NCBI RefSeq assembly: GCF_029319185.1 | Contig: NZ_CP119754.1 | Span: 4,340,001 to 4,404,000 of the forward strand | Direction: 5' to 3' | DNA from: Superficieibacter sp. HKU1 | Lineage (GTDB): Bacteria; Pseudomonadota; Gammaproteobacteria; Enterobacterales; Enterobacteriaceae | Length of the DNA stretch: 64,000 nucleotides | In this document: one piece after another, positions 17,026 to 25,841 of the stretch | Numbering within the stretch: position 1 is the first letter of the stretch | How the letters are laid out: every line of letters starts with the position of its first letter | Notes under the pieces: model-generated | Databases searched by the model: none | The model's input: only the letters and a program-made list of their open reading frames with translations | Told to the model about the DNA's origin: nothing | Made by a program: the position numbers and the translations under genes

Positions 17026-18327
17026 ATGTTTGGTGCAGAACTCGTTATCGTCCTGCTGGCAATTTATCTCGGTGCGCGCCTCGGCGGCATCGGCATTGGA
17101 TTTGCTGGCGGACTGGGCGTCCTCGTCCTGACGCTTTTTTTTCAAATTACCCCCGGCGCGATCCCGTTCGATGTGATTGAAATCATTATGGCGGTAATTG
17201 CCGCGATTGCGGCGATGCAGGTCGCGGGTGGGATGGATTTTCTGGTGAGCCTGGCAGAGCGTATGCTGCGGCGGCACCCGAAGTACATTACCTTTCTCGC
17301 CCCCCTGGTGACGTGGTTTATGACCATTCTGGCGGGGACCGGACACACCGCCTTCTCCACATTACCGGTGATCACTGAGGTCGCGAAAGAACAGGGCATT
17401 CGCCCTTCTCGCCCGCTGTCTATCGCCGTCGTCGCCTCGCAGATCGCCATTACCGCCTCGCCTATCTCTGCCGCAGTGGTGTTCTTCGCCGGTATTCTGG
17501 AGCCGCTGGGCGTCAGCTATCTGACGCTGCTGGCGATCTGTATCCCGGTCACGCTGATCGCCGTGATGCTCACTGCCATCGTCTGTAACTTCCTCGGTGC
17601 CGAACTGAAAGACGATCCGGTGTATCAGGAGCGGCTGGCGAAAGGCGAAATCAAACTGCGCGGCAGTCAGGTTTTCACCCTCAAGCCGCACGCCAAACGT
17701 TCCGTGATGCTGTTTTTGATCGGTATTATCGCGGTGATGCTGTACGCCACCGCCATCAGCCCGACGGTGGGGCTCATCGCCAACCCGATCCTGCCGCGTA
17801 ACGAAGCGATCGTGGTCTTCATGTTAACCATTGCGACGCTGATTTGCCTGAGCTGTAAAGTCGATACCGGGGAGATCCTCAACGCCGGGACCTTTAAATC
17901 GGGTATGAGTGCCTGTATCTGCGTGCTCGGCGTGGCGTGGCTGGGCGACACCTTCGTTAAACATCATATTAGCGATATCCAGGCGGTTGCGGGCGATCTG
18001 CTGAACAGTTATCCGTGGCTGCTGGCGGTGGTGCTGTTTTTTGCGGCCACGCTGCTTTATTCACAGGCGGCAACCACCAAAGCGCTGATGCCTGCCGCGC
18101 TGCTGCTCGGCGTCACCCCGCTGACCGCCATTGCCTCGTTTGCAGCGGTCTCCGCACTGTTTGTGCTGCCTACCTATCCGACTCTGCTGGCCGCGGTAGA
18201 AATGGACGATACTGGCTCGACGCGCATCGGCAAATACGTCTTTAACCACGCATTTTTAATCCCTGGCGTTATCGCCATCTCGCTGTGCGTGATCCTGGGA
18301 TTCATTATTGGCGGCATTCTGTTGTAA
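17026..18327 (+). CDS. dcuA: C4-dicarboxylate antiporter DcuA
   Basis: Inner-membrane carrier that takes up aspartate and fumarate and expels succinate under low oxygen. 433 residues with about 10 hydrophobic helices. The N-terminal LGARLGGIGIGFAGGLGVLVL, the QIAITASPISAAVV helix and the LPTYPTLLAAV segment identify the Dcu family; position after aspA identifies DcuA rather than DcuB. AGAAGG precedes the ATG. It seems more diverged from E. coli DcuA than neighbouring genes are from their E. coli counterparts. Confidence 0.94.
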   Translation: MFGAELVIVLLAIYLGARLGGIGIGFAGGLGVLVLTLFFQITPGAIPFDVIEIIMAVIAAIAAMQVAGGMDFLVSLAERMLRRHPKYITFLAPLVTWFMTILAGTGHTAFSTLPVITEVAKEQGIRPSRPLSIAVVASQIAITASPISAAVVFFAGILEPLGVSYLTLLAICIPVTLIAVMLTAIVCNFLGAELKDDPVYQERLAKGEIKLRGSQVFTLKPHAKRSVMLFLIGIIAVMLYATAISPTVGLIANPILPRNEAIVVFMLTIATLICLSCKVDTGEILNAGTFKSGMSACICVLGVAWLGDTFVKHHISDIQAVAGDLLNSYPWLLAVVLFFAATLLYSQAATTKALMPAALLLGVTPLTAIASFAAVSALFVLPTYPTLLAAVEMDDTGSTRIGKYVFNHAFLIPGVIAISLCVILGFIIGGILL

Positions 18328-18338
18328 ATGTTGTTAAA

Positions 18339-18361
18339 CGCGGGCCATCGGACGGCCCGCG
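18339..18361 (+). terminator. dcuA downstream hairpin
   Basis: CGCGGGCC (18339-18346) pairs with GGCCCGCG (18354-18361) with a 7-nt loop. The following CAATAAACCCTTTT is only moderately T-rich. Confidence 0.6.
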
Positions 18362-18421
18362 CAATAAACCCTTTTCTTCCGCCGTGGTATAGTGCCTCTT
18401 TTCCCTGATACGAGGTTGATG

Positions 18422-18745
18422 ATGACCACGCCCGACGCCGTTATCGTACTCTGTACCGCCCCTGATGAAGCCACCGCTCAGGATTTAGCTGCAAAAGCAC
18501 TGGGCGATAAACTCGCCGCCTGCGTCATCCTCCTCCCCGGCGCAACATCGCTGTATTACTGGGAGGGTAAGCTGGAGCAGGAGTATGAGGTACAGATGGT
18601 GCTAAAAACCTCATCTGTCCATCAACAGGCGCTGCTCGATTGCCTGAAAGCACATCACCCGTATCAGACCCCCGAACTTCTGGTTTTACCCGTTCTTCAC
18701 GGAGACAGTGACTATCTCTCATGGCTCAACGCATCCTTACGCTGA
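18422..18745 (+). CDS. cutA: Divalent-cation tolerance protein CutA
   Basis: Small trimeric cytoplasmic protein linked to copper tolerance; exact biochemical role unsettled. 107 residues from the ATG at 18422 (a tandem ATG lies at 18419; CGAGG ends at 18415, giving better spacing to the second). CutA signatures: VLCTAPDEATAQDLA, GATSLYYWEGKLEQEYEVQM and the C-terminal HPYQTPELLVLPV. It overlaps the start of dsbD by 25 bp, as in E. coli, suggesting coupled translation. Confidence 0.95.
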   Translation: MTTPDAVIVLCTAPDEATAQDLAAKALGDKLAACVILLPGATSLYYWEGKLEQEYEVQMVLKTSSVHQQALLDCLKAHHPYQTPELLVLPVLHGDSDYLSWLNASLR

Positions 18746-20442
18746 TCCTGCTGCTGTGCGGCACATCCGCTTTTGCCGGTCTTTTTGACGCCCCCGGGCG
18801 TTCAAACTTCGTTCCGGCCGACCAGGCCTTTGCCTTTGATTTTCAGCAACATCAGCACGATCTCACGCTTAACTGGCAGGTCAAAGAGGGCTATTACCTT
18901 TATCGTCAGCAGATTAACGTTACCGCTGCGCAGGCGGACGTGGCACCGCTCGCCCTTCCCTCCGGCGAAAGTCATGAGGATGAGTTTTTTGGTAAAAGTG
19001 AGATTTACCGCCAGCAACTCTCTGTTCCGGTAACGATCCGTTCCGCCGGGAAAGGCGCGACGCTGACGGTGACGTACCAGGGCTGCGCCGCTGCGGGATT
19101 TTGCTATCCACCGGAGACCAGAGTGGTGCCGGTGAGCGAGGTACAACCTCTCCCTGAGGAGAGAGGACAGTCCGGCAGTATGCGAGGGAGCAATGACGCG
19201 GATGCTGCGTCCTCGGCGCAGGCAACCGCAGAACTGCCTTTTACCGCGCTGTGGGCGCTGTTGATCGGTATCGGCATCGCCTTTACCCCCTGCGTTCTGC
19301 CAATGTATCCGCTGATCTCCGGTATCGTCCTAGGCGGTCAGCAACGGCTTTCCACCTCCCGCGCCCTGCTGCTGGCCTTTATTTACGTTCAGGGTATGGC
19401 GCTCACCTATACCGCGCTCGGCCTGGTCGTCGCGGCAGCGGGACTGCAATTTCAGGCAGCACTTCAGCACCCGTACGTCCTGATCGGCCTGTCGATTGTC
19501 TTCACCCTGCTCGCGCTTTCCATGTTCGGCCTGTTTACTCTACAACTCCCCTCCTCGCTCCAGACGCGTCTGGCGCTGATGAGCAACCGTCAGCGGGGAG
19601 GCTCTCCCGGCGGCGTATTTGCCATGGGCGCGATTGCCGGACTGATCTGTTCCCCCTGCACCACCGCACCGCTTAGCGCTATTTTGCTCTACATCGCCCA
19701 GAGCGGTAACCTGTGGCTCGGCGGCGGCACGCTGTATCTGTACGCGCTGGGCATGGGCCTGCCGCTGATTGTCGTCACCGTCTTTGGCAACCGCATGCTG
19801 CCGAAAAGCGGACCGTGGATGGAGCAGGTTAAAACCGCATTTGGTTTTATTATTCTCGCCCTGCCCGTCTTCCTGCTGGAGCGGATCATCGGTGATATCT
19901 GGGGATCACGCCTGTGGGCGCTGCTCGGCGTGGCCTTCTTCGGCTGGGCCTTCATTACCAGCCTGAAGGCGCAACGCTCCTGGATGCGCCTGGTACAAAT
20001 TGTTTTTCTCGGCGCCGCGTTGATCTGTGCTCGCCCGCTACAGGACTGGGCCTTTGGCGCACCCGCCGCGACTGAGCAGGCGCATCTGAACTTTACCCGT
20101 ATCGCCAGTGTAGATGAACTGGATCGGGCGCTGGCCTCGGCGCAGGGCAAACCGGTGATGCTGGATCTCTACGCCGACTGGTGCGTCGCCTGTAAAGAGT
20201 TCGAAAAATACACCTTCAGCGATCCGCAGGTCCGTCAGGCATTAAGTCATAGCGTATTAATACAAGCCAATGTGACGGCCAATAGTGCCGCAGATATCGC
20301 CCTGTTAAAACGCCTTAACGTACTGGGATTACCGACAATTTTGTTTTTCGACGCCGAAGGCAAAGAGCATCCTGAAAGCCGGGTAACCGGTTTTATGGAC
20401 GCGTCGGCCTTTTATACGCATTTGCAGAATCTGCCCCGGTAA
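18721..20442 (+). CDS. dsbD: Thiol:disulfide interchange protein DsbD
   Basis: Membrane protein that carries reducing power from cytoplasmic thioredoxin to periplasmic DsbC, DsbG and CcmG. 573 residues: cleavable signal (ends SAFA), periplasmic alpha domain with Cys122 and Cys128 (GCAAAGFCYP), a transmembrane beta domain of eight helices with Cys191 (FTPCVLP) and the paired Cys in SPCTTAP, and a C-terminal thioredoxin-like gamma domain with WCVACK. All six redox cysteines are present. The linker after the alpha domain (about 141-168) is poorly conserved and rich in Ser and Gly. It starts inside cutA. Confidence 0.97.
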   Translation: MAQRILTLILLLCGTSAFAGLFDAPGRSNFVPADQAFAFDFQQHQHDLTLNWQVKEGYYLYRQQINVTAAQADVAPLALPSGESHEDEFFGKSEIYRQQLSVPVTIRSAGKGATLTVTYQGCAAAGFCYPPETRVVPVSEVQPLPEERGQSGSMRGSNDADAASSAQATAELPFTALWALLIGIGIAFTPCVLPMYPLISGIVLGGQQRLSTSRALLLAFIYVQGMALTYTALGLVVAAAGLQFQAALQHPYVLIGLSIVFTLLALSMFGLFTLQLPSSLQTRLALMSNRQRGGSPGGVFAMGAIAGLICSPCTTAPLSAILLYIAQSGNLWLGGGTLYLYALGMGLPLIVVTVFGNRMLPKSGPWMEQVKTAFGFIILALPVFLLERIIGDIWGSRLWALLGVAFFGWAFITSLKAQRSWMRLVQIVFLGAALICARPLQDWAFGAPAATEQAHLNFTRIASVDELDRALASAQGKPVMLDLYADWCVACKEFEKYTFSDPQVRQALSHSVLIQANVTANSAADIALLKRLNVLGLPTILFFDAEGKEHPESRVTGFMDASAFYTHLQNLPR

Positions 20443-20477
20443 ACGACACTTCAGGGGACAAAATGGAGGAGAACATC

Positions 20478-21053
20478 GTGCAACGTGAAGACGTCCTGGG
20501 AGAAGCCCTTAAATTACTTGAGATAAGAGGGATAGCCAGCACCACGCTTGAGATGGTTGCCGAGCGCCTTGATTATCCACTGGAAGAGTTACAGCGTTTC
20601 TGGCCTGACCAGGAAGCATTGCTCTACGACGTATTACGCTATCTCAGCCAGCAGGTCGACGCCTGGCGCAGGCAGCTTATGCATAATGATGAGCTGACCA
20701 CCGAACAAAAACTGCTGGCCCGTTACGGCGCGCTGACCGAATGCGTGAGCAATCATCGCTATCCAGGCTGCCTGTTTATCGCCGCCTGTACCTTTTACCC
20801 GGATCCGGGCCACCCGATTCACCAGCTGGCCGATCAGCAAAAGCAGGCGGCGCATGACTTCAGCCACGAGCTATTAACGCAACTGGAAGTGGACGATCCG
20901 GCGATGGTGGCGAAGCAAATGGAACTGATCCTCGAAGGCTGCCTGAGCCGTATGCTGGTGAATCGCAGCCAGACCGATGTCGACACCGCTCAGCGTCTGG
21001 CAGAAGATGTGCTGCGTTTTGCCCAGTGTCGTCAGGGTGGTGCGCTGACATAA
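20478..21053 (+). CDS. yjdC: TetR-family regulator YjdC
   Basis: Putative transcriptional repressor of the TetR family. 191 residues. The N-terminal helix-turn-helix is at about 8-50 (EALKLLEIRGIASTTLEMVAERL), and the ligand/dimer domain holds CLFIAACTFYPDPGHP. Both ATG 20463 and GTG 20478 are in frame. GTG is chosen because GGAGGAG sits 6-8 bp before it and the product then begins MQREDVLGEALKLLE like E. coli YjdC. It follows dsbD by 35 bp and precedes tRNA-Phe. Regulon unknown. Confidence 0.92.
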   Translation: MQREDVLGEALKLLEIRGIASTTLEMVAERLDYPLEELQRFWPDQEALLYDVLRYLSQQVDAWRRQLMHNDELTTEQKLLARYGALTECVSNHRYPGCLFIAACTFYPDPGHPIHQLADQQKQAAHDFSHELLTQLEVDDPAMVAKQMELILEGCLSRMLVNRSQTDVDTAQRLAEDVLRFAQCRQGGALT

Positions 21054-21144
21054 GCGGCTTTTTGCCGCAAAGTTAAGCAAACAGACAGGATTTCGCGAAA
21101 TTTCATTGACGCGAATCGGGGATTACGGTTTAATGCGCCCCGTT

Positions 21145-21220
21145 GCCCGGATAGCTCAGTCGGTAGAGCAGGGGATTGAAAATCCCCGTGTCCTTGGTTC
21201 GATTCCGAGTCCGGGCACCA
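21145..21220 (+). tRNA. pheU: tRNA-Phe (GAA), pheU position
   Basis: 76-nt tRNA with encoded CCA end. The acceptor stem is GCCCGGA/TCCGGGC, the D-loop AGCTCAGTCGGTAGAGC, the anticodon GAA at 21178-21180, and the T-loop GGTTCGATTCC. Matches the E. coli tRNA-Phe sequence. Its place after yjdC is that of pheU, a known integration hotspot in Enterobacteriaceae. Confidence 0.99.
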
Positions 21221-21231
21221 CTATTCTAAAG

Positions 21232-21256
21232 AACCCGCCCACAAGGCGGGTTTTTG
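21232..21256 (+). terminator. tRNA-Phe terminator
   Basis: AACCCGCC (21232-21239) pairs with GGCGGGTT (21245-21252), followed by TTTTGCTTTT. It lies 12 bp after the tRNA CCA end. Confidence 0.9.
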
Positions 21257-21423
21257 CTTTTGAGGAAACTGATTTCGCCTCTTTTTGTAAGCTCTCAACG
21301 CGTCCCCCCTTTACCATTTAAAAACGTCCTGTCAGACATAAGTAAACCAGCTTGGCTCGCCCCCTAAATCCAATCCAGATCACAAAACAACCACATCCTT
21401 TCTGAGCGATCTTCTTTTTTTAC

Positions 21424-21450
21424 TGTTACGCGTATACAGTTACGCGTAAC
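21424..21450 (+). promoter_or_regulatory. Tandem palindromic operator for the LacI-type regulator
   Basis: Two adjacent palindromes: TGTTACGCGTATACA (21424-21438, near-perfect) and GTTACGCGTAAC (21439-21450, perfect). They lie 25-50 bp before the reductase gene start. The form resembles GntR/IdnR operators of E. coli (GTTACCxxTAAC with a central CG step). The IdnR-like regulator encoded downstream at 23636-24628 is the likely ligand-responsive binder. Confidence 0.7.
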
Positions 21451-21474
21451 AGCTACTCAAAAAGAGGTTTTTAC

Positions 21475-22239
21475 ATGAAAAATATCTTTAGTCTGGCAGG
21501 GAAACGGGCGCTGATTACCGGTTCTGCGCAAGGTATAGGGCATCTGCTGGCGTTGGGTATGGCCGAGCATGGAGCAAGCCTGGTCATTAATGACATTACT
21601 CAGGAACGTGCCAGCCAGGCGGCAGAAAAGCTACGCTCGCGGGGCCATGACGCCGTGGGGTATGGTTTTGATGTGACAAATGGCCAGCAGGTGGAAGCGG
21701 CGATTGCGCAGATAGAACAGGAAATCGGGCCAATTGATATCCTGGTCAATAATGCCGGGATCCAGCGCCGTTATCCGTTAACCGAATTTCCGGAAGCGGA
21801 ATGGGATCGGGTAATTGATGTGAACCAGAAATCCGTATTTCTGGTTTCTCAGCAGGTGGCGAAATATATGATGGCGCGCCGTGAAGGAAAAATTATTAAT
21901 ATCTGCTCAATGCAGAGCGAATTAGGTCGCAAAACCATTACGCCCTATGCCGCCTCTAAAGGTGCCGTCAAAATGCTGACCCGCGGCATGTGCGTGGAGC
22001 TGGCGGAATATAATATTCAGGTTAATGGTATCGCGCCGGGTTATTTTGCCACGGAGATGACCGAGACGCTGGTGAATGATGAGGCATTTTCCTCGTGGTT
22101 ATATCAGCGCACGCCTGCTGCGCGCTGGGGTAAACCGGAAGAACTGATTGGGGCAGCGGTCTACCTGGCGGCACCGGCATCAAATTTTGTTAATGGCCAT
22201 ATTCTCTTCGTCGACGGCGGAATGTTAGCTGCAGTGTAA
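21475..22239 (+). CDS. IdnO-like gluconate 5-dehydrogenase (SDR)
   Basis: Classical short-chain dehydrogenase closely resembling IdnO, which interconverts 5-keto-D-gluconate and D-gluconate with NADPH. 254 residues. The cofactor motif TGSAQGIG is at about 15-22, NNAGIQRRYP at about 92-101, the catalytic Ser in NICSMQSELG, and the YAASK catalytic pair at about 158-162. C-terminal FVDGGMLAAV matches the IdnO end. AAAGAGG precedes the ATG. It is followed by a sugar-acid transporter and an IdnR-like regulator, so a role in ketogluconate or related sugar-acid use is inferred. Substrate could differ from that of IdnO. Confidence 0.85.
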   Translation: MKNIFSLAGKRALITGSAQGIGHLLALGMAEHGASLVINDITQERASQAAEKLRSRGHDAVGYGFDVTNGQQVEAAIAQIEQEIGPIDILVNNAGIQRRYPLTEFPEAEWDRVIDVNQKSVFLVSQQVAKYMMARREGKIINICSMQSELGRKTITPYAASKGAVKMLTRGMCVELAEYNIQVNGIAPGYFATEMTETLVNDEAFSSWLYQRTPAARWGKPEELIGAAVYLAAPASNFVNGHILFVDGGMLAAV

Positions 22240-22262
22240 ATCCCTTCTCAAAAGGAATGCAT

Positions 22263-23552
22263 ATGAACGCTTTTGCTAAATTGCCAGCCCGGCGCTGGTG
22301 GTATTTAATGCCGATTATTTTTATTACATATAGTCTGGCTTATCTCGACCGCGCCAATTATGGATTTGCGGCAGCGGCCGGGATTGAAAACGATCTGGGG
22401 ATCACCAAAGGCACCGCATCGTTAATAGGCGCGCTATTCTTCCTTGGTTATTTCTTTTTTCAGGTGCCGGGTGCGCTGTACGCCGTCAAACGTAGCGTAA
22501 GGAAAATGATTTTTTGCAGCCTGATATTATGGGGGATTTGCGCGGCGGCAACGGGCTTTGTCAGCAATATTCCCATGCTGATGGCCATCCGTTTTATCCT
22601 CGGCGTGGTGGAAGCGGCGGTGATGCCAGCGATGCTGATTTATATCAGCAACTGGTTTACGAAAACGGAACGTTCACGTGCGAATACTTTCCTGATTCTG
22701 GGCAATCCCGTCACCGTGCTGTGGATGTCAATTGTTTCCGGCTATCTGATCCAGGCATGGGGATGGCGCGAGATGTTTATTATCGAAGGGATCCCGGCGG
22801 TGCTGTGGGCATTTTGCTGGTGGGTACTGGTGCGTGATAAACCGTCTGAAGTCAGCTGGATGAATGGGAAGGAAAAAGAGGCGCTTCAGCAGGCGATGGA
22901 TCGCGAACAATCCAACATCAAGCCGGTACGTAACTACGGCGAGGCGATGCGCTCACGCAATGTGGTAATGCTCTGCGCCGTCCATGCATTGTGGAGTATT
23001 GGCGTCTATGGCTTCATGATGTGGATGCCCTCCATCCTAAAATCAGCGGCGCAAATGGATATTGTCTCTGTCGGCTGGCTGGCGGCGGTGCCTTACCTGG
23101 CGGCGATATGCCTGATGCTCACGGTGTCATGGCTTTCTGATAAGTTCCAGAACCGTAAACTGTTTATCTGGCCTTTGTTGCTCATTGCCTCAGTAGCGTT
23201 CTTCTGTTCGTGGATGCTGGGAAGCAATGCCTTCTGGCTCTCCTATGCCCTGCTGGTGGTTGCCGCGGCCTGTATGTACGCGCCTTACGGACCGTTCTTC
23301 GCATTAATACCGGAGTTGCTGCCGCGTAATGTGGCAGGCGTATCAATGGGATTGATCAACAGCTTTGGCGCGTTAGGCGCTTTCCTTGGCGCATGGCTGG
23401 TTGGCTATCTGAACGGCCTCACCGGCGGACCGGGCGTGTCATATACCTTTATGGCGATTGCGCTGCTGGCATCCGTGGTATTGATGTACTACGTCCGGGC
23501 CAACCACGCGTCTTCAGCCCCGACATTACGTGCAGATAATGCGCTTAGCTAA
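22263..23552 (+). CDS. MFS anion:cation symporter (sugar-acid uptake)
   Basis: Twelve-helix major facilitator of the ACS family, which imports hexuronates, galactonate, glucarate and similar acids with protons. 429 residues. The YSLAYLDRANYGFA segment in helix 1 is the family hallmark; the charged loop WFTKTERSRAN follows helix 4. Two in-frame ATGs exist; AAAGGA abuts the first (22257), so the second at 22263 has proper spacing. It lies 23 bp after the IdnO-like gene. The E. coli idn cluster uses a GntP-family carrier (IdnT), so this is a different transporter in a similar setting. Confidence 0.83.
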   Translation: MNAFAKLPARRWWYLMPIIFITYSLAYLDRANYGFAAAAGIENDLGITKGTASLIGALFFLGYFFFQVPGALYAVKRSVRKMIFCSLILWGICAAATGFVSNIPMLMAIRFILGVVEAAVMPAMLIYISNWFTKTERSRANTFLILGNPVTVLWMSIVSGYLIQAWGWREMFIIEGIPAVLWAFCWWVLVRDKPSEVSWMNGKEKEALQQAMDREQSNIKPVRNYGEAMRSRNVVMLCAVHALWSIGVYGFMMWMPSILKSAAQMDIVSVGWLAAVPYLAAICLMLTVSWLSDKFQNRKLFIWPLLLIASVAFFCSWMLGSNAFWLSYALLVVAAACMYAPYGPFFALIPELLPRNVAGVSMGLINSFGALGAFLGAWLVGYLNGLTGGPGVSYTFMAIALLASVVLMYYVRANHASSAPTLRADNALS

Positions 23553-23635
23553 TCAGCCCGGACAGGATGCAGTCAATGACTGGCTGTGATAAGGTTCTCT
23601 GCGAATTCATTACACCGTGTTTCGCAGAGAACGCC

Positions 23636-24628
23636 ATGAAAAACAACCGGATGACGCTACAGGATATCGCTACGCTGGCCGGGCTCAACAAGATGACGGT
23701 CAGCCGTTATCTACGCGATCCTAATCAGGTCTCGCAGCGAAGCCGTGAGCTGATTTCGAAAATCATGGAAGAAAATAACTATATCCCCAATCGCGCGCCG
23801 GAAATCCTCCTGAATGCGCGTAGCAAAACGATTGGTGTGCTGATCCCCTCGTTCCGTAACCAGATCTTTGCTGATGTGCTGGCCGGGATCGAGTCGGTAA
23901 CATCTGCACACCAGTACCAGACGCTGATCGCCAACTATGAGTACGATAGTGAACGTGAAGAGCGCGAAGTACTGAATTTACTTTCCTACAATATTGACGC
24001 TCTGATCCTGACCGGAAAAAAACACACTGATCGAATGGTACAATATGTCCGTTCCAGCGGTATTCCTGTGGCTGAGCTGATGGACATTACCGAACATTGT
24101 CTGGATATTCAGGTGGGTATCGATAATGAAAAAGCGGCCTCGGAGATGACGCAGGCGTTCCTTGAGGCTGGAAAACGCTCGGTGGCCTTTCTGGGATCGA
24201 TGGACGATCCGCGTGACGTCAGCCGTTTTCGCGGAGTTGAGCGGACGCTGAGCCAGCAAGGATTAAAACCGTACCACGTTGTTCCGAACGCAATTTCATC
24301 CATCGCGCTCGGGCGGCAGTTATTCTTAAAAACCCAACAGGACAGGCCGGATATTAATGCCATTTTCTGCACTAACGACGATCTGGCGGTTGGCGTGCTT
24401 CTGGAATGCGAGGCGCAACAAATTAGCGTGCCTGAACAGGTCGCTATTGCCGGTTTTCACGGTCTGGAAATGGGGCGCGCCCGGCTGCAAAAAATGGCCA
24501 GCGTCATCACGCCACGCTATGAAATGGGCAGCGTGGCGACGGAAATTTTAATTAAACGCCTGGCAGGGAAAGAAACGCGTAACACTGTAAACCTGGGATA
24601 CCAAATCTATTACGGTGATACGCTGTGA
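23636..24628 (+). CDS. LacI-family regulator resembling IdnR
   Basis: DNA-binding regulator of 330 residues. N-terminal LacI headpiece (MTLQDIATLAGLNKMTVSRYLRD, helix-turn-helix at about 6-27), then a periplasmic-binding-like sensor with LIPSFRNQIFADVLAGIESVT and the C-terminal NTVNLGYQIYYGDTL, both very like IdnR/GntR-type proteins. An in-frame ATG 69 bases upstream adds an unconserved leader; ATG 23636 gives MKNNRMTLQD. It probably binds the palindromes at 21424-21450 and controls the upstream reductase and transporter. Confidence 0.87.
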   Translation: MKNNRMTLQDIATLAGLNKMTVSRYLRDPNQVSQRSRELISKIMEENNYIPNRAPEILLNARSKTIGVLIPSFRNQIFADVLAGIESVTSAHQYQTLIANYEYDSEREEREVLNLLSYNIDALILTGKKHTDRMVQYVRSSGIPVAELMDITEHCLDIQVGIDNEKAASEMTQAFLEAGKRSVAFLGSMDDPRDVSRFRGVERTLSQQGLKPYHVVPNAISSIALGRQLFLKTQQDRPDINAIFCTNDDLAVGVLLECEAQQISVPEQVAIAGFHGLEMGRARLQKMASVITPRYEMGSVATEILIKRLAGKETRNTVNLGYQIYYGDTL

Positions 24629-24676
24629 TCCTTTTCGCTGTTGCGGCCCGCCTTGCCTGCAGCAGGCCGCCTCACA

Positions 24677-25744
24677 TTATCCCGGGATCACCTTCTCTTC
24701 TTTCAGCTTATCAAACAGCTGAATAAACGAATCGACCGTCGACCGATAGCCCGTAAATCCCGCCTTGCGGCTCTTGCTCATATCCGTGAACGCTTCCATA
24801 GGACGGCCTAAATCCGCGTCGGTGTGCCACCAGGACGCCAGCTTAGTGATATCCGCCTCGCGTAGTTGATAACGCGCCGCTATCTCGCGCCACATCTCAG
24901 CCGCTTCCTGCATGCGCTCGTCCAGCGGCATCATCTGCGCCGGATAGTCTGCGGCTTCAATACCAAAGTACGCGGCCAGTTGCGGCCATAACCAGTTCCA
25001 GCGGAACACGTCACCGTTAACCGTATTGAAATCCTGATTAGCCGCTGCGTCTGATGTTGCCGCCCACAGCAACTGCTCCGCCAGCAGGCCCGCATCCGTC
25101 ATATCGACCAGACCGTTCCACTGCTCCGGGGAACCGGGGAAGATAAAGGGCCAGCCTTTTTCACGGCACAGCGTGGCGTAGACCGCCAGCGTCTGCCCCA
25201 TGTTCATCGCGTTGCCAATGGCATAACCAATGATGGTGTGCGGGCGATGTACGCTCCATGTGTAGCCGTATTTTTCCGCCCCGGCAAAAACTTCATCTTC
25301 CTGGGCATAGTAGAAGTTATCGACGGGTTGGCGGCCCTGCTCTTCACGAAATGGCGTTACCGGCACATCCCCTTTGCCGTAAGCGTCGAAGGGACCGAGA
25401 TAATGCTTCAGGCCGGTCACCAGCGCCACATGCGCCCCCTTTAGCCGATCGCCCAGCGCCTCAATAACATTACGCACCATCCCACCGTTGACGCGAATAT
25501 TCTCCTTCTCATTTTCCTGCCGTGACCAGACGCTGAAGAATACGGCATCCGGTTTTTCTGCCGACAGTACCTCACGAAGCGCACTGGCATCCGTGAGATC
25601 TGCGGTCAGGCTGCGGCAACCCTGGGGGATCGCACCGCGACCACGCGATAGCCCCGTAACCTGCCAGCCTTCGCTCTGTAATTTCTCGGCCAGCGCACGG
25701 CCAATCACTCCGCTAATGCCCACAATAAGCGCCTGCTTTTGCAT
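24677..25744 (-). CDS. PRISE-type NADPH-dependent enone reductase (atypical SDR)
   Basis: Atypical short-chain dehydrogenase resembling plant progesterone 5-beta-reductase and iridoid synthase. 355 residues. The cofactor motif GISGVIGRAL is at about 8-17. The family catalytic Lys appears in TGLKHYLGPF and the catalytic Tyr in NFYYAQED. Natural substrate unknown; bacterial members reduce small enones. AGGAG precedes the ATG. It diverges from a LysR regulator gene over 97 bp, the usual arrangement for a LysR target. This pair is not part of the E. coli K-12 locus. Confidence 0.75.
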   Translation of the reverse strand: MQKQALIVGISGVIGRALAEKLQSEGWQVTGLSRGRGAIPQGCRSLTADLTDASALREVLSAEKPDAVFFSVWSRQENEKENIRVNGGMVRNVIEALGDRLKGAHVALVTGLKHYLGPFDAYGKGDVPVTPFREEQGRQPVDNFYYAQEDEVFAGAEKYGYTWSVHRPHTIIGYAIGNAMNMGQTLAVYATLCREKGWPFIFPGSPEQWNGLVDMTDAGLLAEQLLWAATSDAAANQDFNTVNGDVFRWNWLWPQLAAYFGIEAADYPAQMMPLDERMQEAAEMWREIAARYQLREADITKLASWWHTDADLGRPMEAFTDMSKSRKAGFTGYRSTVDSFIQLFDKLKEEKVIPG

Positions 25745-25841
25745 GTTAGTTCTCCTGAGATTGCGATATTGTTCAGGGTAGAGGAGAATTTAATTCTTAT
25801 CTCGTCTATAAATTCATGACATTTTCAACCTGAGTTCATTA

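Noticed and set aside
21145..21220. Genomic island with att duplication at tRNA-Phe
   Set aside because: No integrase gene and no second copy of the tRNA 3' end could be found in the window, so classical integration is not supported.
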